From assembly GCA_015655015.1 (NCBI GenBank), contig JAATFV010000063.1, positions 80,694 through 144,693 of the forward strand: a stretch of 64,000 bases of DNA, read 5' to 3'. The notes below the pieces were generated by a model. It was not told where the DNA came from and did not search any database. It saw only the letters and a program-made list of their open reading frames with translations. Below, in pieces: positions 63,859 to 64,000 of this stretch. The stretch comes from Chitinophagales bacterium (GTDB lineage: Bacteria; Bacteroidota; Bacteroidia; Chitinophagales; Chitinophagaceae). Every line of letters starts with the position of its first letter. Position 1 is the first letter of the stretch. The position numbers were made by a program, and so were the translations under genes.

Positions 63859-64000
63859 ATGATCTTGAGACAGTAAGCTATCCGTCGGAGAAACTGACAT
63901 TATATTAAGATCAACTATTGTCATTAAAACGATTGTCAAACCCAAAATTGCCGCTCATGAAAAAAGTTACCTGATAACACGATCTCCTGGCTAACAGCCC
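63859..64000. other. Right window edge, no gene supported
   Basis: An ATG at 63958 opens KKVT and stops at once. No reading frame of useful length begins here. A receptor gene would be expected to the right of the FecR gene. Confidence 0.5.

Noticed and set aside
1..64000. tRNA, rRNA, transposase, integrase or phage genes
   Set aside because: None was recognised on either strand by cloverleaf-like segments, conserved rRNA stretches or protein motifs; a covariance-model search was not possible here.

Overview
The window looks like a chromosomal segment of a Bacteroidota bacterium, most likely in or near the Chitinophagaceae. The grounds are a FecI/FecR/SusC/SusD cassette with an STN-bearing SusC, many TonB-dependent receptors, a DUF5723/TSP3/OmpA outer-membrane protein, DUF6520, DUF4856 and DUF4143 families, and promoters of the Bacteroidota type (TAnnTTTG at -7). 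No tRNA, rRNA, CRISPR array, insertion sequence or prophage was recognised.

Layout. 1-6.1 kb: a stress block with an outer-membrane barrel, Ku, a YihY/BrkB membrane protein, an Lmo0937-type small membrane protein, a DUF892 ferritin-like protein, an MscS channel and two small disordered or anchored proteins. 6.3-11 kb: a minus-strand operon for pectin or rhamnogalacturonan breakdown (Gfo/Idh/MocA oxidoreductase, GH105-type hydrolase, glucuronate isomerase UxaC). 11-14.5 kb: a DUF72 gene, a DUF4143 ATPase, a decayed DUF72 tail and a polysaccharide deacetylase. 14.6-20.9 kb: a four-gene minus-strand operon (DUF4856, imelysin lipoprotein, HTTM protein, TonB receptor), probably for metal uptake. 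21-24.1 kb: a DtxR/MntR-type repressor divergent from a TonB receptor, with a palindromic operator inside the receptor promoter. 24.5-31.6 kb: sigma factor, FecR, SusC, SusD. 31.6-37.6 kb: small regulators and accessory genes, including MauE plus DUF6520, AraC, Crp and GlxA/EthD, with a yjbQ remnant. 37.8-43 kb: a DUF748-like protein, an AAA/PD-(D/E)XK protein and a GHKL ATPase joined to a nuclease-like C-terminus. 43-64 kb: a second stress block with an OmpA-type protein, pyrophosphatase, DUF421, an SRPBCC protein, the three-domain DNA ligase LigD, KTSC, a HAD/HerA-like fusion, GlgX, a disordered KGG protein, DUF481, DUF3175, a GH15 glucanase or trehalase, a second DUF892 protein, a frameshifted CDF remnant and an orphan FecR.

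Main discovery candidate. Most genes of the two stress blocks (Ku, LigD, DUF892, MscS, YihY, KGG, DUF3175, GH15, the GlgX operon, pyrophosphatase, DUF421, OmpA and others) have a shared element just upstream of the start codon. It reads TGGCAT followed at fixed distance by a T-tract or TTGC, like a relaxed sigma-54 -24/-12 promoter. One copy, at 58825-58840, fits the sigma-54 consensus almost exactly. Two divergent gene pairs share back-to-back or overlapping copies. The nutrient-uptake genes lack it. This suggests a single dedicated stress regulon that joins non-homologous end joining of DNA, envelope protection and storage-sugar metabolism. The promoter assignment is inference from sequence; the recurrence of the motif is directly visible.
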